From contig CALXAQ010000148.1 of the NCBI GenBank assembly GCA_944386335.1, forward strand, positions 1 through 20,558: DNA of 20,558 nucleotides, written 5' to 3'. The stretch is from an uncultured Clostridia bacterium (GTDB lineage: Bacteria > Bacillota > Clostridia > TANB77 > CAG-508). Below, piece by piece: positions 6,031 to 14,480 of this stretch (within the stretch, counting starts at the first letter, position 1; each line of letters begins with the position of its first letter). The position numbers were made by a program, and so were the translations under genes. The notes under the pieces were generated by a model. It was not told where the DNA came from, did not search any database, and saw nothing but the letters and a program-made list of their open reading frames with translations.

Positions 6031-7770
6031 TTAAGAATTTTCTAATAGCTTTTTAATTTCTTCATGTCTTTTAATTTTTTGTGTAGTAGTTTTTATAAGA
6101 GGTTCCTCTGTTACAGTTAATTCTCTAATATATTTGTAAGCTGGCATAGATTTGTTAATTTTATTTCTAATGTCTTGCCAAATAATGTCATGATAATCCT
6201 TTACTTCTTTATCAGTGAACATTTCCTTCATAACATCTGCATGGTAGACTATTTTAGTACATAGTGTTAAATCACCATCTTTTGGATCTGGTTTGCCATA
6301 TACAATGCTTTCAGAAACATAGGGAAGTTGATTGATTAAAATTTCTAATTCTTCTGGATAAATATTTTTACCATTTTTTAATACAATAACATCTTTTTTT
6401 CTGCCAGTAATAAATAAAAATCCATCTTTATCAAAATAACCCAAATCTCCAGTATAAAACCAACCATTTTTTAAAACTTCGTTAGTAGCTTCTTCATTCT
6501 CATAATAGCCAAGCATAATAGTAGGACCTTTTGCCTTAATTTCTCCAATGCCTTCTTCATTTGGTTGGTCAATAGCAAGTTCAATGCCAGGAAGGGCAAA
6601 ACCAACAGATCCTAGTTTTTTATACTTATCATTTTCACCTGCTAGAACAGGAGAAGTTTCTGTTAAACCATAACCTTGTAATAAATTAATACCTAAATCC
6701 AAAAATCCTTGAATAGCATCTTTATTCATAGGGGCACCACCTGCAATTAACATACGAAGATTAGGAGCAAAGGCATTTAAAATCTGCTTAAAAACTTTCC
6801 TTCTAATGTCAATACCAAACTTTAGTAAGAAACGAACTAATTTAGACATGATGTTTACTAATTTAGTTTTTCCTTGTTCATCAATTGTTTTACGTATTTT
6901 TTTATACATGATTTCCAACATTAAAGGAACGCAAACAAATCCAGTAATATGATATTCCTTTAAATTAGTAGCTACATGTCTAATGCCATCACAAAAAGCT
7001 ATGGTAATTCCACAATAAGTGCCATATAAAAAGGTACAACTCGACTCAAAGGTATGATGCAATGGTAAAAAGGATAAGAAAGTATCATCCTTTGTTACTT
7101 TTGCCATTTGAGCAAGAGCATAAATATCAGCACAAATATTGGCTTGTGATAAACTAACAGCTTTAGAAATAGCAGTTGTACCAGATGTAAATAACATAAT
7201 AGCCATTTTTTGATTATCAATAGTAATAGAATGGTAACTAGTATCACCATTCGCTAAGAGTTGTTTCCCTTCTTCAATTAATTGAGAATAGCTTAAGAAA
7301 TTTGATTCAGAAGAAGGAAAATCCATGCAAATAAAATAAGACAAGTGACTTGATTTCTCCTTTTGTAATTTTTGAAAACTAGAAATATATTCTTTATCAA
7401 AAATAACAGCATCTGCTTCACTTCTTCTTATCAAATTTTCTAATTCATTAGCAGGAAGAGATTTATCTAATGGTACTACTATCATATCAGCAGTAGTAAT
7501 AGCTAAATAACTAACACACCATTCGTAACGATTAGGTGCTATAATAGCAACTCTTTTTTTTCTTAAACCCATTTGAAGTAATTTTGTGCCAAGTGATTTA
7601 ATATCTTCTACAAATTGTTTATAAGTAATTTGAATGTAATCTTTTGATTTTGGTTCTAACTTATATTCAAAAGCTAGCTTATCAGCATATAAATTTTCAT
7701 AACGTTGAACTAATTCTCGAAAATCATGAATTGGTTCAGCTTTGTATAATACTCTTCTTTTATCTTCCAA
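6031..7770 (-). CDS. AMP-dependent acyl-CoA synthetase / long-chain fatty acid ligase
   Basis: A 579-residue member of the ANL superfamily, which adenylates a carboxylic acid with ATP and passes it to CoA; long-chain fatty acids are the most likely substrates. The phosphate-binding motif is LFTSGTTAISKAVSLS (about residues 193-208), a variant in which the usual TGxPKG is replaced by AISKA, as often seen in Firmicute members. Further motifs are QGYGLTETSP, GWFYTGDLGYFDKDG, and GRKKDVIVLKNGKNIYPEE, with the catalytic lysine in TTTQKIKR near the C-terminus. The start is TTG at 7770-7768, eight bases after AAGGGG. No nearby ATG fits. It has its own promoter (7808-7836) and shares the terminator at 5951-6014. 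Length is normal. The exact acyl substrate is not determinable. Confidence 0.88.
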   Translation of the reverse strand: MEDKRRVLYKAEPIHDFRELVQRYENLYADKLAFEYKLEPKSKDYIQITYKQFVEDIKSLGTKLLQMGLRKKRVAIIAPNRYEWCVSYLAITTADMIVVPLDKSLPANELENLIRRSEADAVIFDKEYISSFQKLQKEKSSHLSYFICMDFPSSESNFLSYSQLIEEGKQLLANGDTSYHSITIDNQKMAIMLFTSGTTAISKAVSLSQANICADIYALAQMAKVTKDDTFLSFLPLHHTFESSCTFLYGTYCGITIAFCDGIRHVATNLKEYHITGFVCVPLMLEIMYKKIRKTIDEQGKTKLVNIMSKLVRFLLKFGIDIRRKVFKQILNAFAPNLRMLIAGGAPMNKDAIQGFLDLGINLLQGYGLTETSPVLAGENDKYKKLGSVGFALPGIELAIDQPNEEGIGEIKAKGPTIMLGYYENEEATNEVLKNGWFYTGDLGYFDKDGFLFITGRKKDVIVLKNGKNIYPEELEILINQLPYVSESIVYGKPDPKDGDLTLCTKIVYHADVMKEMFTDKEVKDYHDIIWQDIRNKINKSMPAYKYIRELTVTEEPLIKTTTQKIKRHEEIKKLLENS

Positions 7771-7807
7771 TGTAAAGACCCCTTACTATTCTATTTTAAT
7801 TAAGAGT

Positions 7808-7836
7808 ATTGTATAACAAAAATGGGGAAAATGCAA
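7808..7836 (-). promoter_or_regulatory. sigma-A-type promoter of the acyl-CoA synthetase gene
   Basis: On the minus strand TTGCAT (7836-7831), 17 bases, TACAAT (7813-7808), about 40 bases upstream of the TTG start. Confidence 0.6.
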
Positions 7837-7882
7837 CGAATATTCAAAAACTTACCAAAGGAATTGTATACAAAAAGAAAGA

Positions 7883-7905
7883 AAGGCTTTCCATTGGAAA
7901 GCCTT
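7883..7905 (-). terminator. intrinsic terminator of the HTH-PIN gene
   Basis: Arms AAGGCTTTCC (7883-7892) and GGAAAGCCTT (7896-7905) with a three-base loop. On the minus strand a pyrimidine/T-rich run follows, 24 bases after the stop at 7929. Confidence 0.85.
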
Positions 7906-7928
7906 AAAGATATGCATAAAATAGATAT

Positions 7929-9014
7929 TTAGAAACATTGTAGTCCAGATTGACTAGGAAAGCTTAAAGCAAATTTGCGTATATCTTGCAAAACAGAAGT
8001 TGGATAATCTAATTTAGCAATATTATTGTAATTGCTTATCTTATGTGCGTGAAGAAACGTGGCATGATTTTGTTCTCTTAAATTTACAATCTCATATTCG
8101 GAAATACAAAGTTTATATTTTTCTTTATAAGTGATAATGAGAACTTTGTCATTTACTTTTAAAGAAATCATGTTTTTAGCAAAAGGTTTTTTTATATTGT
8201 TTTTGCTATCCATAACTACATAGGCAATTTTAAAAGTATCTGGTAGGGTTAAAATAAGAAATTTACCCTCTACAGAGACGTTGTCTAAAGTAGTATCTCC
8301 AGTGACATATTGAAGGTTTTTTTCAATTTCTTCAACATCATAAGAAGTAATAGAGATATTTTCTTCTGATGATGGAATTTCTTCTTTATTAGGTAAAGTA
8401 AGAGAATTGTTTACTAATAAATAAGGAATTCCATAGGCTTTAGCTTTGTTAGCAAGAGCATTATCCGCAGTACAAAGGTAGGTATTCTCCTTTTCTTTAC
8501 AAAAAGCAATTAAATTATCGTCTGTATAAGTGCTTACTTTGGGACTCTCTACAACGTGATATTTTTCACTTTTGAAATCCTTAGCACTTTCGCTTAAAAG
8601 AAAACGAATATTTCTTCCTAAAACACCTCTATCTTTTTTTAAACGATCAAATTCTGCGATAACATCTAAAGTAAGAATAATGGAAGCATACTGTAAAACC
8701 AAATCCTTTATATTCAAGTGATCTAATGCAGATGTATCCAATACTAATGCAGGAGCAGAATAAGAAATTTTAGAATTGATAGAACTGTTAGATGTGTTTG
8801 AGGGAGAATTGTTTTCCTTCTTGCTTTTCTGGTTATTCTCTAATTTTTGAAAAATAGAATGAGAAATTTTCTCTGAATAACGAGTTGATATCCGATATTT
8901 AATTTGTTGTATAGAAAGATTTAAACTAGAAGATATTTCCTCATAAGTCTTTCCTTCATTTGCAGCTTGGCGAATAAGCCGACTTTGCTTAAATAAGTCG
9001 TCGTTTTGCTTCAT
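7929..9014 (-). CDS. helix-turn-helix plus PIN-domain predicted ribonuclease, with two in-frame CGG codons
   Basis: A 361-residue protein that I cannot name. Residues 15-42 (GKTYEEISSSLNLSIQQIKY) look like a sigma-region-4/LuxR-type helix-turn-helix. A polar linker at about 50-85 follows. Residues 88-205 form a PIN domain: LVLDTSALDHL with D93, DVIAEFDRL with E121, TDDN with D165/D166, and TADNALA with D184, the acidic set expected of an Mg2+-dependent RNase. The C-terminal 150 residues are beta-rich and unassigned. ATG at 9014 follows AAGGAGA. It has its own terminator. Codons 12 (8981-8979) and 41 (8894-8892) are CGG in a continuous frame; a +1 shift at either would end in a stop within about 20 codons. 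These are the only plain in-frame CGG codons I found in the window. Nucleic-acid target is unknown. Confidence 0.8.
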   Translation of the reverse strand: MKQNDDLFKQSRLIRQAANEGKTYEEISSSLNLSIQQIKYRISTRYSEKISHSIFQKLENNQKSKKENNSPSNTSNSSINSKISYSAPALVLDTSALDHLNIKDLVLQYASIILTLDVIAEFDRLKKDRGVLGRNIRFLLSESAKDFKSEKYHVVESPKVSTYTDDNLIAFCKEKENTYLCTADNALANKAKAYGIPYLLVNNSLTLPNKEEIPSSEENISITSYDVEEIEKNLQYVTGDTTLDNVSVEGKFLILTLPDTFKIAYVVMDSKNNIKKPFAKNMISLKVNDKVLIITYKEKYKLCISEYEIVNLREQNHATFLHAHKISNYNNIAKLDYPTSVLQDIRKFALSFPSQSGLQCF

Positions 9015-9068
9015 AATGGTAAATCTCCTTGTTTCTTATTTATTTTATGCCTTTGCTATCCTCCTTCC

Positions 9069-9094
9069 TTGGCATAATAAGTACTAAGTGCCAA
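9069..9094. promoter_or_regulatory. dyad in the divergent intergenic region, possible operator
   Basis: TTGGCA (9069-9074) and TGCCAA (9089-9094) are exact inverted arms separated by 14 bases that include AGTACT (9080-9085, one base off centre). It lies 55 bases upstream of the HTH-PIN start in a 255-bp region between divergent genes. It could be an operator, possibly for the HTH-PIN protein, but no regulator is shown. No clear promoter for the HTH-PIN gene was found. Confidence 0.35.
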
Positions 9095-9177
9095 TAAGAC
9101 ATAATATTTATTTCATTATAAAGTATACATAAAACAAAGAAAATAAAGAAAGAGTAAACAAGTAATTATATATTTAC

Positions 9178-9208
9178 ATATCCCAAAATTGTCAGGAATA
9201 AATGGGAC
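9178..9208. repeat. solo copy of the 31-bp hairpin repeat
   Basis: Same length as the three tandem units at 12436-12528, with four mismatches to unit 3 (12498-12528); both are followed by ATTTT. Near-complementary ends TATCCC and GGGACA can form a stem. It lies just upstream of the promoter at 9216-9244, about 3.2 kb from the array. Confidence 0.75.
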
Positions 9209-9215
9209 ATTTTGC

Positions 9216-9244
9216 TTGAAAAAATATAAAAATTAAGATATGAT
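9216..9244 (+). promoter_or_regulatory. sigma-A-type promoter of the gmk-like/capA/rimO operon
   Basis: TTGAAA (9216-9221), 17 bases, TATGAT (9239-9244), 25 bases before the TTG start at 9270. The solo hairpin repeat ends seven bases upstream. Confidence 0.6.
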
Positions 9245-9269
9245 AAGAAAAAAGAAAAGAGGATAAAAA

Positions 9270-9908
9270 TTGAATCAGTTTTTTTGTATAATGGGGAAAA
9301 GTGCATCTGGAAAAGATACTATTTATGAAGCACTAAAAAAAGATATAAATTTACAACCATATATTCCATATACAACAAGGCCAATACGTACAGGAGAAAA
9401 ACAAGGGGAAACATATCATTTTGTTACAAAAGAGCAAATGGAAGAATGGGAAAAAGAAGGTAAAGTAATAGAAATTCGTAAATATAACACTGTAGAAGGA
9501 ATATGGATGTATGCAACTATTGAAGATGAACAATGGAAATTAGGAAAAGATATGTTAACAATAGGTACATTAGAATCTTATGAAAAGATGCTTTCCTATT
9601 TTGAAAAAAGTGGTATGTGGAACATAGTACCTATCTATATAGAAGTGCCAGAAGAGGAAAGAGTAAGAAGAGCACTTGTAAGAGAAAAAGCACAAAAAAA
9701 TCCTAAAATCGAGGAAATGAAACGTAGATTAGAAGCAGATAATCAAGATTTTACAGAAGAAAAAATTGCACAATTAGGAATTACAAAAGAAGTAAGGTTT
9801 CAGAATTTAGATCTAAATATCTGTATTAATCGAATAAAGCAATATATACAAGAAAAAAGAATGGGAGAAAAATTATGGGGAGATCTAGAAGAAACAAAAG
9901 AAAGGTAA
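9270..9908 (+). CDS. guanylate kinase-like protein
   Basis: A 212-residue member of the guanylate kinase fold, expected to transfer phosphate from ATP to GMP. The P-loop is GKSASGKDT (residues 9-17), and the GMP-binding signature YTTRPIRTGEKQGETYHFV lies at about 34-52, with the R, E and Y positions expected for the family. The P-loop (GKSASGKDT instead of GPSGxGKGT) and the C-terminal half are diverged from standard Gmk, so it may be a paralogue rather than the housekeeping enzyme. The TTG at 9270 is preferred: AGAGG lies seven bases upstream, and the next start, ATG at residue 8, would remove the first beta strand. It overlaps the next gene by 34 bases and is probably translationally coupled to it. 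Confidence 0.8.
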   Translation: MNQFFCIMGKSASGKDTIYEALKKDINLQPYIPYTTRPIRTGEKQGETYHFVTKEQMEEWEKEGKVIEIRKYNTVEGIWMYATIEDEQWKLGKDMLTIGTLESYEKMLSYFEKSGMWNIVPIYIEVPEEERVRRALVREKAQKNPKIEEMKRRLEADNQDFTEEKIAQLGITKEVRFQNLDLNICINRIKQYIQEKRMGEKLWGDLEETKER

Positions 9909-11134
9909 ATAAAATAATAGTGACAATTAGTAATGAAATATTTAAAAAAATGATGATAATAATAAGTATTATTATTCTGATTTGTATAGGAATTATTGGA
10001 GTTCGTTATTGGCAAGATAAAGAAAAAATAGCAAAGCAGAAGCAAATGCTAGATAAAAAAATACAAGCCATTTTTGAGACAAAAATACAAGAAGACAGTA
10101 CAGAGCAAACACAGCAAGATATTACAATTCATATGGCGATAGTAGGGGATATTTTATGTGGCAATTTGATGCTAGAAGATGCAAAAATAGGAGAAAACTA
10201 TGATTTTACAAGTATGCTAGAAGGAGTAAAAGATTATACGGAGTCAGCAGATGTAACTATTGGAACAATGGAGACAAATTTTTTACAACAAGAATATTCT
10301 GGAAATCAAAAATACAATAGTCCTATATCCTTTGCACAAGCTGTGAAAAATATGGGGATAGATATAGTTTCTACTTCTCATAATCATAGTTTAGATTATG
10401 GACTAGAGGGATTAAAACAAACAAAACGAAATTTAGAAGAAATAGGGTATACTGTAGTAGGTACAAAAGAACATATGGAAGACAAAAATTATATAATACA
10501 AGAAGTAAAAGGGATAAAAATAGCTTTTCTTGCATATACCTATGGTTTTAGTAACGAAGATAGTATATTGCAAGAAGAAAAAAAATATGTTAGTGTTTTT
10601 GAAAGTAATCTAGCAAAACAAGATATACAAGAAGCAAAAACAGAAGGGGCAGAATATATTTGTGTGATGATGCATTGGGGACAAATAAATGAGACAAGGG
10701 CTAGTGAAGAACAAAAGCAAATTGCAGAAGAATTAGTACAAAATGGAGCTAACATTATTGTAGGAGCGCATCCAACGGTGGTAGAAGAAATGAAAATGAT
10801 GAAAAATGCAGAAGGCGAGGATTGCTTTGTGGCTTATTCAGTAGGAAACTATATATCTTCTTTAAGTGATGAGAACTCTGAAATAGAAATGATTTTAGAT
10901 ATCCAGTTAAGAAAGAATATGCAAACGGAGAAAATAATATTAGAAAAAGTAAACTATACACCTATTTATGTATTAGATAATGGAGAACATGCAGAAAATA
11001 GATACACTTTAATAGATATGAAAGAAACTGCTAGAAAATATGCAGCAGGAGATACAAAAATAGTAACAAGAAAAACTTATGATAAATTAATAGAAGGATT
11101 AGAAAAATTAGAAGAAATTATTAGGAGGAAATAG
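9875..11134 (+). CDS. CapA/PgsA-family metallophosphatase-like membrane-anchored protein
   Basis: A 419-residue protein with a basic N-terminus (RSRRNKRK), one membrane anchor at about residues 25-45 and an extracellular PGA_cap/CapA domain at about 85-350. CapA-family proteins act in poly-gamma-glutamate capsule synthesis and have a calcineurin-like metal-binding fold. Visible motifs: MAIVGDILCG (metal ligand D), GTMETNF, STSHNHSLDYG (the N-H motif), CVMMHWG, and VGAHPTVVEE followed by YSVGNYI. The ATG at 9875 lies eight bases after GGGAG, inside the 3' end of the preceding gene. The stop TAG overlaps the GTG of rimO by one base. No other capsule genes are in the window, so the polymer it serves is unknown; many stand-alone homologues have undefined roles. 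Confidence 0.85.
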   Translation: MGRSRRNKRKVNKIIVTISNEIFKKMMIIISIIILICIGIIGVRYWQDKEKIAKQKQMLDKKIQAIFETKIQEDSTEQTQQDITIHMAIVGDILCGNLMLEDAKIGENYDFTSMLEGVKDYTESADVTIGTMETNFLQQEYSGNQKYNSPISFAQAVKNMGIDIVSTSHNHSLDYGLEGLKQTKRNLEEIGYTVVGTKEHMEDKNYIIQEVKGIKIAFLAYTYGFSNEDSILQEEKKYVSVFESNLAKQDIQEAKTEGAEYICVMMHWGQINETRASEEQKQIAEELVQNGANIIVGAHPTVVEEMKMMKNAEGEDCFVAYSVGNYISSLSDENSEIEMILDIQLRKNMQTEKIILEKVNYTPIYVLDNGEHAENRYTLIDMKETARKYAAGDTKIVTRKTYDKLIEGLEKLEEIIRRK

Positions 11135-12459
11135 TGAACGTAGGATTTATACATTTGGGATGCAGTAAAAACTTAGTAGATACAGAAATGACAATTGGCT
11201 TATTTAAAAAGCAAGGATATATCATAGTAAACGAACCAGAAAAAGCAGATATATTAGTGATTAATACGTGTGGATTTATTGCTTCAGCTAAAGAAGAAGC
11301 AATCCAAACTATCTTAGAAATGGCAGAATATAAAAAGAAAAAATGTAAATATCTAATTGTTATGGGATGTTTGGTACAGAGATATAAAAAAGAATTAGAA
11401 AAATTAATTCCAGAGGTAGATGTTTGGCTAGCCTATCAAACGTATGATACATTGTGGGAACAAATAGAGAAAAAAATAGGTGGACGAGATGAGTCAAATC
11501 AGAATATAAAATTATGTTTTATGGATAGAGTTATTACAACAGGAGAAAATTATACATACTTACGTATAGCGGAAGGTTGTAGTAATTGTTGTACCTATTG
11601 CGCGATACCATCTATTAGAGGTCCTTTTCAAAGTAGAACTATGGAAGATATTTTGCAAGAAGCTAAATCTCTAGTAGAAAAAGGATATCAAGAGCTAATT
11701 GTGATAGCACAAGATACCACAAAGTATGGAATTGATATTTATGGAGAACCAAAATTAGTAGAACTATTAAAAGAATTAGAAAAAATAAAAAACTTAAAGT
11801 GGATTCGCTTTTTATATGCCTATCCAGAGACTATTACAGAAGAATTAATACAAACAGTAAAACAGAGTAGAAAAATATGTCACTATTTTGATATACCAAT
11901 ACAACATATAGCAGATCCTATTTTAAAAAGAATGAATCGAAAAAGTAGAGGAGAAACTATTCGAAAATTAATAAAAAGACTAAGAAAAGAAATACCAGAT
12001 GTTATTATAAGGACAACGGTAATGGTAGGATTCCCAGGAGAAACAAAAGAAGATTTTGATGAATTATATCAATTTATAAAAGAAGCAAAATTTGATAAAT
12101 TAGGAGCATTTCGTTATTCTAAAGAGGAAAATACACCAGCAGCAAGACTGAAAGAACAAATTCATCCTATGACGAAGAAAAGTAGATATGATAGAATAAT
12201 GCAGTTGCAACAAAATATTACAAGAGAAAATTTAGAAAATAAAGTAGGAAATACTTATGAGGTATTAATAGAAAATAAAACATTTGATGGAAAATATTAT
12301 ATAGGCAGAAGTTATATGGATGTGCCAGAAGTAGATGGATTCATCTATTTGCCAATGATAGATAGAACATTAAAAAATAAGTTTGTGATGTGTAAAATAA
12401 CGAAAGTACAAGGTTATGACTTAATAGGAGAAATTATGTCCCAAAAATATCAGGGATAA
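11134..12459 (+). CDS. rimO: ribosomal protein S12 methylthiotransferase RimO
   Basis: A 441-residue radical-SAM methylthiotransferase that adds a methylthio group to an aspartate of ribosomal protein S12. The N-terminal UPF0004 domain (about 1-115) opens with GFIHLGCSKNLVDTE, and carries three cysteines for the first 4Fe-4S cluster (C9, the C in NTCGF, and the C in VMGCL). The radical-SAM motif CSNCCTYC (CxxxCxxC) is at about residue 149. The TRAM domain ends at GYDLIGEI. The start is GTG at 11134, five bases after AGGAGG and overlapping the capA-like stop. The last residues (MSQKYQG) and the stop are encoded by the first unit of a 31-bp tandem repeat beginning at 12436, so the natural C-terminus has been replaced or extended. 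All catalytic residues are intact. Confidence 0.95.
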   Translation: MNVGFIHLGCSKNLVDTEMTIGLFKKQGYIIVNEPEKADILVINTCGFIASAKEEAIQTILEMAEYKKKKCKYLIVMGCLVQRYKKELEKLIPEVDVWLAYQTYDTLWEQIEKKIGGRDESNQNIKLCFMDRVITTGENYTYLRIAEGCSNCCTYCAIPSIRGPFQSRTMEDILQEAKSLVEKGYQELIVIAQDTTKYGIDIYGEPKLVELLKELEKIKNLKWIRFLYAYPETITEELIQTVKQSRKICHYFDIPIQHIADPILKRMNRKSRGETIRKLIKRLRKEIPDVIIRTTVMVGFPGETKEDFDELYQFIKEAKFDKLGAFRYSKEENTPAARLKEQIHPMTKKSRYDRIMQLQQNITRENLENKVGNTYEVLIENKTFDGKYYIGRSYMDVPEVDGFIYLPMIDRTLKNKFVMCKITKVQGYDLIGEIMSQKYQG

Positions 12460-12528
12460 GTGAGACATGTCCCAAAAATATCAGGGATAAGTGGAACATG
12501 TCCCAAAAATGTCAGGGATAAGTGGGAC
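12436..12528. repeat. three tandem 31-bp hairpin repeats
   Basis: Units at 12436-12466, 12467-12497 and 12498-12528, differing at only a few bases. Each starts ATGTCCC and ends with a GGGAC-like arm; unit 3 gives a perfect ATGTCCC/GGGACAT stem followed by TTTTAT. Unit 1 contains the rimO stop codon. The array fills the gap between convergent rimO and the DUF2207 gene and may serve as terminator. No spacers are present, so it is not a CRISPR array. Confidence 0.9.
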
Positions 12529-12535
12529 ATTTTAT

Positions 12536-14449
12536 CTACCACCCATTCCGACCGGCCACCGACCGACCACCACCGCCGCCTCCAGAGAAACCACCGCCTC
12601 CGCCTGAGCCAGAGGAATAAATAGAACCATATGTGCTAGATACGCTGTGGTTAATAGAAGAAAACAAATTAGTATTAGGAGAATGTGCTATAAAATAAAG
12701 GTAAGTATAGTGATGAGCAAGCATATAACTTTCATCCATCATCTCTGGATATACTACTTTTAATTGCTCTAATACTTTATTAGCAATACCAAATACAGTA
12801 GCGTATACTAAGTATTTTTCCCATAATACCAAAGAAGGGATATCTTTTTCTGTTATTTTAGAAAAATGTAACAAATAATTTTTTAAAGCATCTAATTGTT
12901 CTTTTTCATCTACTCCTTTTTGAGTGAGTTGTCTATAACGATTAGAAAGTATTGTAGTAAATATGCCTGCAAGGAGTGAACATATAACTATCAATATTCC
13001 TAAAATCAATAATAAGACTGAAGCCTGAAATAGAGAGATAAAAACAGAAGCGAATGGAAGAGAGAAAAATACAAGGAAAAAATAAAGTCCACTTTTACTA
13101 GCATATTGACTTTCTTCTTTTTTATGAGAATTATCATATTTCCCTTTTTCAGAAGCTGTTTTTTTTGCTTCTTTATATAAATTAGTAAATAAAAGTTTAA
13201 ATTCTGTGGTATGTCTTGTAAAATAACTTTTAAACTCATCCATTGAGAACACATCTTTTTGTTTTTTCTTTTGATAAAATTTTTTTATTTTCTCAAGTGC
13301 TTGCAAACAAATAATCTCATCTTTATTTAGTGAAGAAGTATCTTTATCTGTTAAAGTAATGAGTACAGCATCTTTTTTCTTATTATTTTCTACTTCAAAA
13401 ATAAGATAGCCTTTTCTACATAAATCTAAAAGACAGGCAGAAAACGTATATGTAGAAATATTAGCAGGATGATTATGATAAATAAAATCAACTTCTACAG
13501 GAGTGGAAGTTTCATCTGGAAAATCTCTAAAATATTCCAATTTTTGTGTAGGAGTAATGCGAGGCAATTTTTTTAGCAAGCGGTAATATTTTATGTTTTT
13601 TATTACCAAAAGTACAAATAGACCCCCTAAAACAAGAAAAGCTATACTAACCATTATTTGCAAAACAAATCTTCTGTTGTTAGCTTCTTCTGCCCATTTT
13701 TGTTCTTCTTCTAAAATGAAATCTAAATGAGAATCAGAAAAGATATTGGTGTTTGTTGGGAAAATAGAAGTTGGCGTTACAATACGTACTTCTAACATTG
13801 TCTCTTCTGACAAAGAATCTACTGAAAAACTGACTGTATTTTTAGAAGTTTTTTCAATAACACCATTTAATGGACCATGAGCCCACACTCTTAAATCTTC
13901 TAAATTTGTAACAGAAGAAGGCAAATTAATTCTACCAGTAACATTTTTTACAGGAATATTAGAAGTATCTCCAATAAATTGCCAATAAAATTCGCTACAA
14001 TCCGCATAATTTTTTATGGCATCAGATATAACATAACGAATTTCAAAACTTCTTCTAGCGTAGCTATCATCTTCGGATACACCCCATGCAATTTCAAAAG
14101 TGCTAGTATCCGTATTTAAAGCATAAAAACAATCTTTTGTTACATGATATTGTTCTACATAGACTTCTTTAAAAGATTTATGCATTCCATTCGTAGTTTC
14201 TATTACAGAAACGTCAGAAATACCAGAATATTTTGAACTATCTCTTTTGAACGTTTTAAATAAAGTGTTGGTATCTTCTATAGAAATATCCCAATTTTCT
14301 ACGACGATAGCATCACCATTTTCTTGTAAAGTTACTTGATAAGATAGATTTTCTAGTTCTAAGTCACTAGAAGCATAAGTATTTATTGGATAGAATAAAA
14401 AGAATAACAAATTTAAACATAAAATTATAAATATACTTTTTCTTTTCAT
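12536..14449 (-). CDS. DUF2207 domain-containing membrane protein
   Basis: A protein of about 637 residues with a signal-like N-terminus (basic MKRKS then a hydrophobic run to about residue 26), an extracellular beta-rich DUF2207 region (about 30-255), a membrane segment at about 264-286 (SIAFLVLGGLFVLLVI), a cytosolic region and two more membrane segments at about 450-500, then a glycine-rich tail. Its molecular role is unknown; relatives are envelope proteins. The ATG at 14449 is chosen, 11 bases after AAAGGAG; an in-frame TTG at 14455 has spacing five and is possible. The last 10 codons read GRSVAGRNGW in triplets and include two CGG codons (629 and 634). If each CGGN is read as glycine the tail becomes almost pure glycine and ends at TAA 12534-12532. 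Confidence in the family is good, in the exact C-terminus low. Confidence 0.85.
   Translation of the reverse strand: MKRKSIFIILCLNLLFFLFYPINTYASSDLELENLSYQVTLQENGDAIVVENWDISIEDTNTLFKTFKRDSSKYSGISDVSVIETTNGMHKSFKEVYVEQYHVTKDCFYALNTDTSTFEIAWGVSEDDSYARRSFEIRYVISDAIKNYADCSEFYWQFIGDTSNIPVKNVTGRINLPSSVTNLEDLRVWAHGPLNGVIEKTSKNTVSFSVDSLSEETMLEVRIVTPTSIFPTNTNIFSDSHLDFILEEEQKWAEEANNRRFVLQIMVSIAFLVLGGLFVLLVIKNIKYYRLLKKLPRITPTQKLEYFRDFPDETSTPVEVDFIYHNHPANISTYTFSACLLDLCRKGYLIFEVENNKKKDAVLITLTDKDTSSLNKDEIICLQALEKIKKFYQKKKQKDVFSMDEFKSYFTRHTTEFKLLFTNLYKEAKKTASEKGKYDNSHKKEESQYASKSGLYFFLVFFSLPFASVFISLFQASVLLLILGILIVICSLLAGIFTTILSNRYRQLTQKGVDEKEQLDALKNYLLHFSKITEKDIPSLVLWEKYLVYATVFGIANKVLEQLKVVYPEMMDESYMLAHHYTYLYFIAHSPNTNLFSSINHSVSSTYGSIYSSGSGGGGGFSGGGGGGRSVAGRNGW
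12547..12565 (-). other. cluster of four C-before-GGN steps in the DUF2207 glycine tail
   Basis: Reading the minus strand from 12565, four C residues (12565, 12561, 12554, 12550) each stand directly before GGT or GGA. Skipping each C gives G-G-G-G-G instead of R-S-V-A-G-R. This fits the pattern seen in feoA, feoB and the radical-SAM gene, but triplet reading is also open, so it is supporting evidence only. Confidence 0.4.
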
Positions 14450-14480
14450 TTTCAAAACATCTCCTTTCTGCTATAACTGT

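Noticed and set aside
7170..7215. Damaged ATP-binding motif in the acyl-CoA synthetase (AISKA instead of TGxPKG)
   Set aside because: Similar SKAV-type variants occur in Firmicute members of the family and the other motifs are intact.
12436..12528. CRISPR array
   Set aside because: The 31-bp units are directly abutting with no spacers, and no cas genes are nearby.
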